From the NCBI GenBank assembly GCA_016709005.1, contig JADJEU010000021.1, positions 186,001 to 250,000 on the forward strand: a stretch of 64,000 bases of DNA, written 5' to 3'. A model generated the notes under the pieces. The model was not told the DNA's origin, searched no databases, and saw nothing but the letters and a program-made list of their open reading frames with translations. Within the stretch, counting starts at the first letter, position 1, and every line of letters begins with the position of its first letter. Shown here piece after piece: positions 28,193 through 36,727 of this stretch. Source of the stretch: Crocinitomicaceae bacterium. GTDB taxonomy: Bacteria > Bacteroidota > Bacteroidia > Flavobacteriales_D > Crocinitomicaceae. The position numbers and the translations under genes were made by a program.

Positions 28193-29291
28193 ATGTACAA
28201 AGCCTTTATCGGTATATTATTCTTAAGTGTATTTTCAGAAGCAACTGCTCAAACTGATTTATTGACTTTGGATGAAGACATGGCTAAACGTATGGCTGCC
28301 TTGCCCTTGCATTACATTGAGACTGAATATCCTAACAAATTGAATCAGGTATTAACCGACTCAACCTATCTGGATTCTCCTAAAAAATTGCACCCCGTTT
28401 TTTACGGCTGTTTTGACTGGCATTCGTCGGTACATGGGCATTGGCTTTTGGCAACTGTGTTGAACCAATATCCTGAAGCCGATTTTTCAAAAGAAATTAT
28501 TGCACTTTTTTGATAAACAATTCACTCCGCAAAATGTAGCTGCAGAATTGAAATACTTTGAACCAAAACTGGAAAAATCATTTGAGCGCACCTATGGTTG
28601 GGCTTGGTTATTAAAGTTGCACGCTGCACTTATATTTTCACCTCTTGATAAAGAGCATGGCTGGTCAAAAAATCTGCAACCGCTTACTGATTTTATTGTG
28701 ACATCCTACAAAGAATTTTTGCCAAAATTAGTTTATCCAATTCGTGTCGGTGAACACAGCAATACAGCATTTGGTTTATCATTAGCACTTGATTATGCAA
28801 ATACACTTGAGGACAGAAGTTTTTGGGATTTAATCAGCAACAAAGCAAAAGAATTTTATTTGAATGATTGTGATTGCCCTTTGAATTACGAACCCAGTGG
28901 TTTTGATTTTATTTCGCCTTGTTTGCAAGAGGCTGAGCTGATGAGTAAAATCATGTATAAAGAAGACTATGAAAAATGGCTGAAGAAATTTTTACCCGAT
29001 TTATTTAAAAAGAAATTTACGCTAGAACCCGGAAAAGTTTTGGACCGCACCGATGGAAAATTAGTTCATTTGGACGGTTTGAATTTTTTGCGCGCGCAGA
29101 ATTTTTATGCAATGGCTTTTGCTTTGCCTGAAAACTGGGTGAAGTTCAGAGCCATTGGTGATCAGCATTTACAGGCATCGATGAATTATGTGAGTGGGTC
29201 AGATTATATGGGCAGTCATTGGCTGGCTACTTTTTTGGTTTATGCACTTGAACAACGAAACAGAATATGGATGGTGGAGGTGACAAAATAA
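28193..29291 (+). CDS. DUF2891 family exported protein (one-base frameshift)
   Basis: It begins MYKAFIGILFLSVFSEATAQ, a signal peptide, then DMAKRMAALPLHYIETEYPN, HPVFYGCFDWHSSVHGHWLL and LNQYPEADFSKEIIALF. In the next frame follow DKQFTPQNVAAELKYFEPKL, YGWAWLLKLHAAL, RVGEHSNTAFGLSLALDYAN and LDGLNFLRAQNFYAMA. These are DUF2891 signatures with an (alpha/alpha)-barrel look. The split is a run of six T at 28505-28510, where five would give ALFDKQF, so an inserted T explains it. Joined length is ~365 residues. The function of the family is not known; the barrel resembles glycoside-processing enzymes. Confidence 0.82.
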
Positions 29292-29299
29292 ATTGTACG

Positions 29300-29430
29300 G
29301 TAAAAAATGAGTAAAGACAAGTCTCCGTGATTCTCTGTGGTCTCCGTGTCTCCGTGGTAGATAAACTATTGGTATGTCTCCACCACGGAGGCACAGAGAG
29401 AGCGGAGATTCACAGAGAAACCTGAAGCAG
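29300..29430. repeat. Intergenic inverted repeat of the CTCCGTG/CACGGAG type
   Basis: GTCTCCGTGTCTCCGTGGT and ACCACGGAGGCACAGAGAG face each other across ~25 bases, with further TTCTCTGTG/CACAGAGAA arms outside. It is one of the non-coding hairpin repeats common in this phylum. Confidence 0.7.
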
Positions 29431-29478
29431 ATTACCCTGTGAATTATTTAATGCAAGAGATTTTTAATTATTGAATTT

Positions 29479-31005
29479 ATGAAATACACATTCTCAAAAA
29501 AATACAAATTGGTGCAAAATGCATGCGCCGATTTTGAATTGACAGATCGCATTAATTACATGTTGGATAACTTATCAGGACAGGCGCTTGACAATTCACC
29601 TGAGTTTATTTTATATCACGATTTTTTACTTTTTGTGCTTGCACATCCGAAAGACAAAAACATATTAGCTGCTGCTGAAAAGGAATTAAAGCGATTGACA
29701 CTACACTTAAAAAATCCAAAAAATTCCAATCACGAATTGTTTGCTGACAGCGGTTTACCGCATACGAAAATGATCACGCGTTATTCACATGATTTGATGC
29801 GTTGGATGTTAGCGTCAAATTGGAAAATGAATTTAGATTCGTTTGAAGAAGATGGAGCTGAATTAAATGATATTCTGAAAGCCACTATGCCTTCTTTGCT
29901 TCGCGAAGAGACGACGGCTGGCTTATCCAATGAAGAATTGTTAGAACGTCTTGGAATAAAACCAAAAGATCAACTGCAATTTTTGGTGAATGAATTCAGT
30001 AAGCTGGATCGCCAGCCGTATTTGAAAGATCAACTTTGGCAATCGCTAAAACCGTTTGTTTCATTTGAATTTAATCAACCTGAATTTTCAAAATCATACA
30101 ACCGTTTTTTAAATCGAAAAGTTTTCTTTCAGCGTGAAATTCAAAAACAAGTTGATCACAAAACTTTATTTCAAACTGCATTGCCTAATCCTGCAAAGTT
30201 AAGTGCAACTGATCGGGCTGAATTGGTTGCGGTGATTTGCCGCTCAATGATTCAGACATTGCGTGAAACGGATACGTCAACCTACATGGATGTTGAAAGT
30301 TTACGCCTCTATGAATTGGAGCGCGGAATATCAATTGCTATTTATGGTATGACTCCGGAAAGACAATTGCCATTGCAATCATACATCGGATACACACTCT
30401 TCAAAAATGGTTTTCCAGCAGCTTACGGCGGAAGTTGGATTCTTGGTAAAAGTGCAAAATTTGGATTGAATGTTTTTGAATCTTTCCGCGGTGGCGAATC
30501 TGGATTAATTATGTGCCAACTTTTGCGCACGTATATACAAGCCTTCAATCTGAATTACATTGAAATTGATGCCTACCAATTTGGAAAAGATAACATGGAC
30601 GGTATTCGTTCGGGCGCTTATTGGTTCTATTATCGTTACGGATTCAGATCACTCAATCGTACATTGAATCAACTTGCGTCAAAAGAAATGGCTTTGATCA
30701 AATCCAAAAAAGGATATCGCACCAAAGAAAAAACATTGATTGAATTAGCTGAAAGTAATATTGCGCTGAATCTAGGTTCAGCAAAACCATTCCGATTGGA
30801 TGAGGTGAGCACGAAAGTGGCAAGTTATATCAGTCGTAATTTTAAAGGTGACATGACGTTGGCAGTTCAAACGTGTGTAACAGAATTTAAACGCAAGGCA
30901 GATTTCTACATCATTCTAAACAATGCAGAAAAACAAGTATTGGAAGAGGTTGCTCTTTTTGCAGAGACTTATGAAATCAAGGATAAAAACGACTGCGATT
31001 ATTGA
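29479..31005 (+). CDS. Unknown 508-residue cytoplasmic protein
   Basis: A long intact frame, MKYTFSKKYKLVQNACADFE onward, without signal peptide or membrane span. The N-terminal ~250 residues are helical. The C-terminal half holds the ordered block GISIAIYGMTPERQLPLQSY, GYTLFKNGFPAAYGGSWILG, FGLNVFESFRGGESGLIMCQ and AYWFYYRYGFRSLN. This recalls acyltransferase-like (GNAT) uncharacterised families in which G-x-P-x-x-Y-G-G is followed by NVFE-x-x-R-G-G-E. I cannot name the family. It stands alone between two hairpin-repeat clusters. Confidence 0.65.
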   Translation: MKYTFSKKYKLVQNACADFELTDRINYMLDNLSGQALDNSPEFILYHDFLLFVLAHPKDKNILAAAEKELKRLTLHLKNPKNSNHELFADSGLPHTKMITRYSHDLMRWMLASNWKMNLDSFEEDGAELNDILKATMPSLLREETTAGLSNEELLERLGIKPKDQLQFLVNEFSKLDRQPYLKDQLWQSLKPFVSFEFNQPEFSKSYNRFLNRKVFFQREIQKQVDHKTLFQTALPNPAKLSATDRAELVAVICRSMIQTLRETDTSTYMDVESLRLYELERGISIAIYGMTPERQLPLQSYIGYTLFKNGFPAAYGGSWILGKSAKFGLNVFESFRGGESGLIMCQLLRTYIQAFNLNYIEIDAYQFGKDNMDGIRSGAYWFYYRYGFRSLNRTLNQLASKEMALIKSKKGYRTKEKTLIELAESNIALNLGSAKPFRLDEVSTKVASYISRNFKGDMTLAVQTCVTEFKRKADFYIILNNAEKQVLEEVALFAETYEIKDKNDCDY

Positions 31006-31084
31006 AGCACATGGTAAAATTGAAACCAGAAAATCCGTATGCCTACAATAAAATCTGGATTGATTTTTTAGGTTGATTTTTTTT

Positions 31085-31316
31085 TAACCACAGAGTTTAA
31101 GAGGGAGTTAGATTAGGAGTTTCACAGAGTTTATTTTATTTCAATTTACTCCTTTAACTCTATGATTAAACTCAGCGTCACGCTGTGGTTAAAAAGTAGA
31201 AAGAAAATTTTACCGCAGAGTTTGGAGGAGTTAAATTAGGAGTTTCACAGAGTTCGATTTTATCTCAATTTACTCCTTTAACTCTGTGATTAAACTCCGT
31301 GTCACTCTGTGGTTAA
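31085..31316. repeat. Two tandem copies of a ~107-bp hairpin repeat
   Basis: Copy 1 (31085-31193) and copy 2 (~31209-31316) both begin with (A)CC(A/G)CAGAGTTT, contain TTAGGAGTTTCACAGAGTT and TTTACTCCTTTAACTCT, and end CTGTGGTTAAAA. Start and end are inverted, so each copy can fold on itself. This fills most of the 330-base gap after 31005; no gene is visible there. Confidence 0.85.
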
Positions 31317-31335
31317 AAGAACTACTGTCAACCTT

Positions 31336-31986
31336 TACTTTGAAGAAGTCATTTTATGTGTTGACCAATCCACGCCAATCCGAAACGTCTGGTAAATTCT
31401 TCCATTTTTCATGCTATCACCGTAATGGTTGGTAGCAGAATGAAAAACACCTGATGGATAAGCAACCATGCGATTAAATCGATGTCCCACACGATCAATC
31501 TCAATCCACTTCGATCTGTTTTTGGTATCAGTTTCTAATTCATCTTTAATTCGCTCAACTTCATGCCAAGGCGTTTTGCATCTTTGCTTGAAACAGCATC
31601 GGACACACCAGTGCGTTTATGTTGCCAGAGTGATGTGCCGCAATCATAAGGTAAATCAGGTGTTAGATAGATTAATACAGTGATATCATTCGCCGGATAA
31701 TCTGCATGCACACCAGGAACTTCTTTATTTTTTCCTTTCGCAAATCCATGATAAAAAACGCCGTTTTCTAAAATTGGATCAAGGTCCCATCGGTTGATTT
31801 TTATTCCAAGAATTTTCTCCAGTTTCTTTTTAACGTTTGGTTGATGATAGACCGCTGTGCTTCTGAAACCAGTGACATGTTCTGGTTCGTGAAAGGTTGC
31901 GTTTTTGCAGCTGCAATTACTTTTGATGGCTCATCGTAGAAATTATCTTTTACCAATAAAAACCGATTGTACAGAAGTTTTTCCAT
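31336..31986 (-). pseudogene. DUF6445-like (2OG-oxygenase-type) protein, two frameshifts
   Basis: First frame: MEKLLYNRFLLVKDNFYDEP then VIAAAKTQPFTNQNMS. A lost A in the run at 31827-31831 leads to LEKILGIKINRWDLDPILEN, FYHGFAKGKNKEVPGVHADY, NDITVLIYLTPDLPYDCGTS. A second lost A at 31574-31577 leads to PWHEVERIKDELETDTKNRS, NRMVAYPSGVFHSATNHYG and FRIGVDWSTHKMTSSK, ending at 31336. The HAD and the later FHSATNHYG match the iron-binding H-x-D...H pattern of DUF6445 and prolyl-hydroxylase-like proteins. Joined length is ~217 residues. It is probably intact in reality. Confidence 0.65.
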
Positions 31987-32122
31987 AAGGCAAAAATTTG
32001 GTTCAGTTAAAATTAATCAAACTAATGAACTGGCAATTTTATTTGAGAATGACTTTCATCAGGCGGGTTGCAAAAGAAGTAATCTTGGAATATTTGTGTA
32101 ATTTCACAACGTAATCTAAGCT

Positions 32123-33133
32123 ATGTTCGAATTCTTTTTAAAATCCTTGCCCGTACAATTAGAAGGTGATGTGGTCACACGTCAGGAACCTTGCAGATGC
32201 TGCGGCGCAAAAGGCGGAATCAAAATCAGCCGAATTGATTATTGGGATATTAAAGAAACTGATATTGTAAAATGTGCCTCTTGCGGAACAGCACAGTTGG
32301 ATCCCATGCTAACAGATGATGAAACATCAAAAGGCTGTCTGGCCTATTATATTGAAGAGACCTTAAGGACATCTCACAAAGCGCAAGAAAAAAACAATCT
32401 GCGAAGCTATCGTCGCGGAATTCATTTTGCATTTACACTCAAACGAAAAAATTATACACCAAAAGATATTTTAGAATTAGGTCCGGGTTCTGGTTATTTT
32501 TTAGAAGGAATCCGTTTTGTTTTTCCGGATGTAAAAATTTCAGTACTGGATATCAATCAGGAATTGCTCGAATTCAATAAATCGCAACACGGTTTTGAAA
32601 CGCATCTTGCAACACCTGAACATTTTATTCCGGCGCTTGAAAATAAATTTGATCTCATCATTGCACGCGATATTATTGAACATGTCACAGGCGTAGATGC
32701 TGTTTTTAAAAACGTCAATAAGTATCTACGGGTAGGTGGGCTATTTCATTTCATCACACCCAATGGACATGAAGATGTCTGGCGTTTTTACATTCGTTAC
32801 AAAGAGAAAAAAGAAAATTCTGAATTGCTGATCAATCACGTGAATTATTTTGATGGAAAAGGTTTAGTCGATCATCTTACCCGTGAAAATTTTAAAGAGA
32901 TCAGTTACTACACCTACAAACTCAAAACTACGTTCAGAGGTCGTGGCAGAAAAGTGAATGAAAAATTAATGGCACCGCTTTCACAAAAGCGCAGCGCTGA
33001 TTATTATGTCAACGAAAAAATTTCAGAAATCCGTTCCGTAACTTTTGACAAAAAAGAAACCCTCAACAAATGGTATCTAAAACCCAACCGCAAATTTTTT
33101 GCGCGATTAATTTCATGGTACAAACATTCTTAA
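32123..33133 (+). CDS. Class I SAM-dependent methyltransferase with zinc-binding N-terminus
   Basis: A 336-residue protein. Residues ~22-60 contain CRCCGAKGG and CASCGTAQLDP, a four-cysteine zinc knuckle as in C-methyltransferase-like enzymes. The Rossmann methyltransferase domain begins DILELGPGSGYFLEGI (motif I, near residue 117). It continues with KISVLDINQELLE (acidic loop), FDLIIARDIIEHVTGVDAVF (motif IV region) and LRVGGLFHFITPNG. The ~90-residue C-terminal tail is basic. The order resembles sugar or lipid methyltransferases, but no substrate can be assigned. The frame is intact and monocistronic. Confidence 0.85.
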   Translation: MFEFFLKSLPVQLEGDVVTRQEPCRCCGAKGGIKISRIDYWDIKETDIVKCASCGTAQLDPMLTDDETSKGCLAYYIEETLRTSHKAQEKNNLRSYRRGIHFAFTLKRKNYTPKDILELGPGSGYFLEGIRFVFPDVKISVLDINQELLEFNKSQHGFETHLATPEHFIPALENKFDLIIARDIIEHVTGVDAVFKNVNKYLRVGGLFHFITPNGHEDVWRFYIRYKEKKENSELLINHVNYFDGKGLVDHLTRENFKEISYYTYKLKTTFRGRGRKVNEKLMAPLSQKRSADYYVNEKISEIRSVTFDKKETLNKWYLKPNRKFFARLISWYKHS

Positions 33134-33293
33134 TGGGTTACGGTTGATCCACGCATCAATGTGGGGCATGAGATATTTGGGGTTTTTCAGAAGGTGAAAT
33201 AGAGCCTCTTCGAATCAATTTTTGTAGAAACCAACTCCTTACAAGCCTTAGATAGTCTCTGAAAATCAGGCAGACTCTGTCATTTCTCCTCTA

Positions 33294-33327
33294 TTTTTGT
33301 TTTGGTATCAAAAAAAGTGTAAATTTG
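33294..33327 (+). promoter_or_regulatory. Bacteroidota-type promoter of the tRNA-Leu transcript
   Basis: TTTTTG at 33294-33299, 20 bases, then TAAATTTG at 33320-33327: a perfect TAnnTTTG -7 element. The first base of the tRNA-like fragment is 22 bases downstream. Confidence 0.7.
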
Positions 33328-33348
33328 CACTCCCAATTTAATTGTAAT

Positions 33349-33387
33349 GCCGAAGTGGCGGTCCCGATAGCTATCGGGATGGTAGAC
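33349..33387 (+). other. Broken copy of the tRNA-Leu 5' end with an inserted palindrome
   Basis: GCCGAAGTGGCGG is identical to bases 1-13 of the tRNA 59 bases downstream. Then the palindrome TCCCGATAGCTATCGGGA (33362-33379) replaces AAT, and TGGTAGAC resumes the tRNA sequence before it diverges. There is no anticodon arm, so it is not a tRNA. Confidence 0.85.
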
Positions 33388-33407
33388 AGAGGCGAAACAA
33401 TTAAAAT

Positions 33408-33487
33408 GCCGAAGTGGCGGAATTGGTAGACGCGCACGACTCAAACTCGTGTACGAAAGTGTAAGGGTTCGATTCCCTTCTTCGGTA
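33408..33487 (+). tRNA. tRNA-Leu (anticodon CAA)
   Basis: Acceptor GCCGAAG pairs with CTTCGGT. The D arm contains GGCGGAATTGGTAGACGCGC. Anticodon stem CACGA/TCGTG has loop CTCAAAC, giving anticodon CAA, which reads UUG. A short variable arm and T arm AAGGGTTCGATTCCCTT follow, then discriminator A. CCA is not encoded. The long-variable-arm class and GGCGGAATTGGTAGAC confirm leucine. Confidence 0.95.
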
Positions 33488-33506
33488 CAATGTCGATCTT
33501 TGTTCG

Positions 33507-33543
33507 AAAATGGCGGTAGATTCTATCTATCGCCATTTTTTTT
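33507..33543 (+). terminator. Rho-independent terminator after tRNA-Leu
   Basis: AAAATGGCG pairs with CGCCATTTT, GTAGAT with ATCTAT inside, followed by eight T. Confidence 0.85.
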
Positions 33544-33722
33544 TGTTGATAAAACTGAGTGTTTTTGGCTCGACTTTGGTGCCATTATACTTCAGCGTAG
33601 CTAGAATTTTGGTGATGACAGATTTGATCTTCCAATTTTAAAAATTCAATTAACGGGTGGCTCAGAAATTGAACCAAGTTGACCCCTCCAATTCAAGAAC
33701 GTTCTAAAGTCAGGTTGTCAGA

Positions 33723-36221
33723 CTACATTTTTATGACTTTCGTAGTAGTTTGAAGAAAAGACGTATCGAGAATAGTAATAAAATAAATACCACTTTCTAA
33801 ATGGGATAAATCAACCACCGTTTCATTTGAATGAATAGGTGTTTGTAAAATTATCCGGCCTGAATTATCTCGAATAATTATAGAGCCTGAAATGTCTTTC
33901 GGAGACTTAATAATGATAAGGTCTTTTGTTGGATTGGGGTAAGTACTAACAGGTAAACTGGAAGTTTCCGTTAGTCCAACGCTATTATAATTGGCGCATC
34001 CCGAAGTATCACTACAGAGGCCTGTTGATGCGACTACCGAATAATCGCCATTTGTAAGTGGAACAAATGTTGCTGATGTAGCACCAATCACCGGAAGATT
34101 TGTGCCGCAATCAATCCATTGATAGGTGTCACCTCCTGATCCAACTAGAGTTCCATCTCCAGCATTCGTCGCATTTGCGACGGGTGAAATTTCAATGGTT
34201 AAATCCAACGTAACGACTGAATCGCAACCAAACATGTTTGTGAGTGTTTGTGTGGCGGAATTATTACTGCTCGTGTATGTGTTTCCATCTGTCCAAACGT
34301 AACTGTCGCAGTGAACTTGAACGTCAGAAGTATTATCTGATAAATTAAGGGTTAAATTCAAGGTAATAGTGGAGTCACATCCAACAGAATTGATAGTAAT
34401 ATAGGTTGCAGTAGTGTTACTTGCCGTATAATTATTCCCATCCATCCAAACAAAACTATTACATGCTGTGTGGGTATCTGTAGAGGAACTCGAGTTTTTT
34501 ATTGTTAAATCCAGCGAAACAACTGAATCACAACCGAAGATATTTGTGAGTGTGTGAATTGCGGAGCTGTTGGTTGATGTATAATTGTTGCCATCAATCC
34601 AAGTTAAATCATCGCATGCAATTTGAACATCTGTTACACTATCGGAATGATGCAGGGTCAGATTTAACGTAACCACGGAATCACAACCTGTTGAATTTGT
34701 TAAAACATACGTGACTGAATTGTTTGAAGCGTAATAGGTAATACCGTCAATCCACGTTAAGCTATCACATGCGTATTGAACATCAGTCCCTGCGCTTGGT
34801 GTGCATCCATTCATTTTCAATACGAATACGTCAAACACCAAGCCGGTCATATTGAAAACCCCAGGCCCAATGTCAAAATCGGCAGGCCCAGTGTAACCAC
34901 CGCTAATATATAAGTTTTGAGAAGCGTCTCTTACAATTGATAGGCCAACACTCTGAGCGGTTGTTCCAATCTCACCAGCCCATTTGAAATCACCTGCTGA
35001 ATTAACTTTTGCAATGAAGATATGGTCGCTTGGTGCAAGGATATTATAAACTTCAGGTCCGGGATCAAAATCGACATTCCCCTCGAACCTGCCTGTTATA
35101 TATGCACATCCGTATTGATCAACACAAATTGAATTACTTTCTTCGTAGTCTGGTCCACCAATTGATTTTGCCCAAAAATAATTTCCTGAATTATCCAGCT
35201 TCAAAATGAAGACATCAAGGACACCTTGAGAAACTAAGTTGATGGCCCCACCGTTAGGATCAAAATCGACCGTTCCACTGTAGGTGCCAGTCAGAAAAAC
35301 ATTGTTGGAGGCATCCAGATCAATGGATTTGGAAATGTCAGCTGCTGTTCCGCCTACACTTTTAGCCCAGAATAAAGTTGCCAAAGAACTCAATTTTACA
35401 ACAAAAATGTCTGTCCCTCCGCTTGAAATCAAATTATAAACCCCGACATTCGGATCAAAATCAGCAGTTCCTGAAAAGGTTCCGGTTATATAAATATTTC
35501 CAGAAGCATCCAAACAGATTGAGTTTCCAATATCAGCACCAGTACCGCCGAATTGTCGCGCAACCTGAAAATTTCCTGAAGCATTTAATTTCAGCACAAA
35601 GATGTCCGATGATCCACTTGATACTAAATTAAACGTGCCGGCTCCTGGGTCAAAATCAGCTGTTGCCGAAAACAGACCCGTAATGTAAAGATTATTCGCT
35701 GCGTCAATTTTTATGGAATGAGCTTTGTCATCTCCACCACCACCTACTGATTTTGCCCATACAAAATTTCCTGATGCATCAAGCTTCTGAACAAATGCAT
35801 TGTTGCCAATTGAAGCAAGATTAAAAACTGCGGCTCCCGGATCAAAATCGACGGTACCATAAAAATAACCTGTGGTGTAAACATTTCCCAATGCATCAAC
35901 AACAATTGAATTCCCATAATCAGCTTGTGTACTACCCATTCTTACTGCCCATAAATAATTACCATTGGCATCAAGTTTTTGTACGAAAATATCAAAATCA
36001 CCTCCGGAAGTCAAATTGAAAACACCAGCACCAGGATCAAAATCTACGGTACCATGAAAAATTCCGGTGGTGTAAACATTGCCCGCTGCATCAACAAAAT
36101 TAGATAGCCCAAGTTGAAAACCGCCAGAATTTCCAAAGCTTTTAGCCCATGAAAAAGTTTGGGCATGAGATGCTGAGAAAGGGAAGGCAGATAGTATCAC
36201 TATTAATAGAATATTCTTCAT
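33723..36221 (-). CDS. SBBP-propeller surface protein with cysteine repeats and T9SS type A tail
   Basis: 832 residues. Signal peptide MKNILLIVILSAFPFSASHA is followed by about nine SBBP-type blades of ~50 residues. Each contains G-N-V-Y-T-T-G-x-F-x-G-T-V-D-F-D-P-G and FVQKLDANGNYLWA. Five ~47-residue repeats follow, such as CDSLTWIDGITYYASNNS then TNSTGCDSVVTLNLTL, each with two cysteines. The end is a sorting domain (VSTYPNPTKDLIIIKS ... LESGIYFITIL). The repeated DFDPG loops may bind calcium. It is probably exported by T9SS and displayed on the surface; ligand unknown. The frame is intact. Confidence 0.88.
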   Translation of the reverse strand: MKNILLIVILSAFPFSASHAQTFSWAKSFGNSGGFQLGLSNFVDAAGNVYTTGIFHGTVDFDPGAGVFNLTSGGDFDIFVQKLDANGNYLWAVRMGSTQADYGNSIVVDALGNVYTTGYFYGTVDFDPGAAVFNLASIGNNAFVQKLDASGNFVWAKSVGGGGDDKAHSIKIDAANNLYITGLFSATADFDPGAGTFNLVSSGSSDIFVLKLNASGNFQVARQFGGTGADIGNSICLDASGNIYITGTFSGTADFDPNVGVYNLISSGGTDIFVVKLSSLATLFWAKSVGGTAADISKSIDLDASNNVFLTGTYSGTVDFDPNGGAINLVSQGVLDVFILKLDNSGNYFWAKSIGGPDYEESNSICVDQYGCAYITGRFEGNVDFDPGPEVYNILAPSDHIFIAKVNSAGDFKWAGEIGTTAQSVGLSIVRDASQNLYISGGYTGPADFDIGPGVFNMTGLVFDVFVLKMNGCTPSAGTDVQYACDSLTWIDGITYYASNNSVTYVLTNSTGCDSVVTLNLTLHHSDSVTDVQIACDDLTWIDGNNYTSTNSSAIHTLTNIFGCDSVVSLDLTIKNSSSSTDTHTACNSFVWMDGNNYTASNTTATYITINSVGCDSTITLNLTLNLSDNTSDVQVHCDSYVWTDGNTYTSSNNSATQTLTNMFGCDSVVTLDLTIEISPVANATNAGDGTLVGSGGDTYQWIDCGTNLPVIGATSATFVPLTNGDYSVVASTGLCSDTSGCANYNSVGLTETSSLPVSTYPNPTKDLIIIKSPKDISGSIIIRDNSGRIILQTPIHSNETVVDLSHLESGIYFITILDTSFLQTTTKVIKM

Positions 36222-36727
36222 GACTTTTGAAATATTAGAAATACTTCAAATTTAGATTAATTATCACATTTTTTCGCTTATTGCATTTAATTCTATTACA
36301 CCCTCTATAACTTTCGATTAGTATAAGTTGGCTAATTCTAATTTTGCTTTTTAGGGAAAAAGTCAGTGCATCGACATTAAGTAAAGCGGGTTATTTTCAA
36401 ATCGTATAGAATTGCAAACTATAGTAAAAAATATTTGACCCATGAATTAGTTCTGTTTTTGCCCGTATTAGTTTGTGACTAATGTCGCCCCACCTCATCT
36501 TTAGGTTCGATTAAAAATCGTAGGTCGTTTATCAGCTCCATATCTTCTAGAAATTGGTTCGATATTTTACCCAAATCCGGTACAAGACGGGAAAAGTTCA
36601 TAAAATTTGAGCTTTTCCCGTTTTTATTTTCTAAAAAGAGTCGTTGGAGCAATAAAGTCAATACATCTCTGCAATATTCATTTCCTGAATTTCTAAATGT
36701 TCAATCCGGGAATCCAGAACTGCATAT
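36222..36727. other. Gene-free stretch with one plus-strand terminator-like hairpin
   Basis: I see no convincing gene. A 60-codon minus-strand frame at 36479-36661 has no recognisable features, and part of it lies across the hairpin at 36587-36630. The rest is AT-rich. Confidence 0.4.
36587..36630 (+). terminator. Terminator-like hairpin without an upstream plus-strand gene
   Basis: ACGGGAAAAG pairs with CTTTTCCCGT (10 bp) across 15 bases, followed by TTTTATTTTC on the plus strand. On the minus strand the T tract is absent. Confidence 0.6.

Noticed and set aside
31468..31683. Plus-strand open frame of 71 codons
   Set aside because: It lies opposite the DUF6445-like gene, whose minus-strand frames carry family motifs.
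36479..36661. 60-codon minus-strand frame
   Set aside because: It crosses a terminator hairpin and has no supporting motif.
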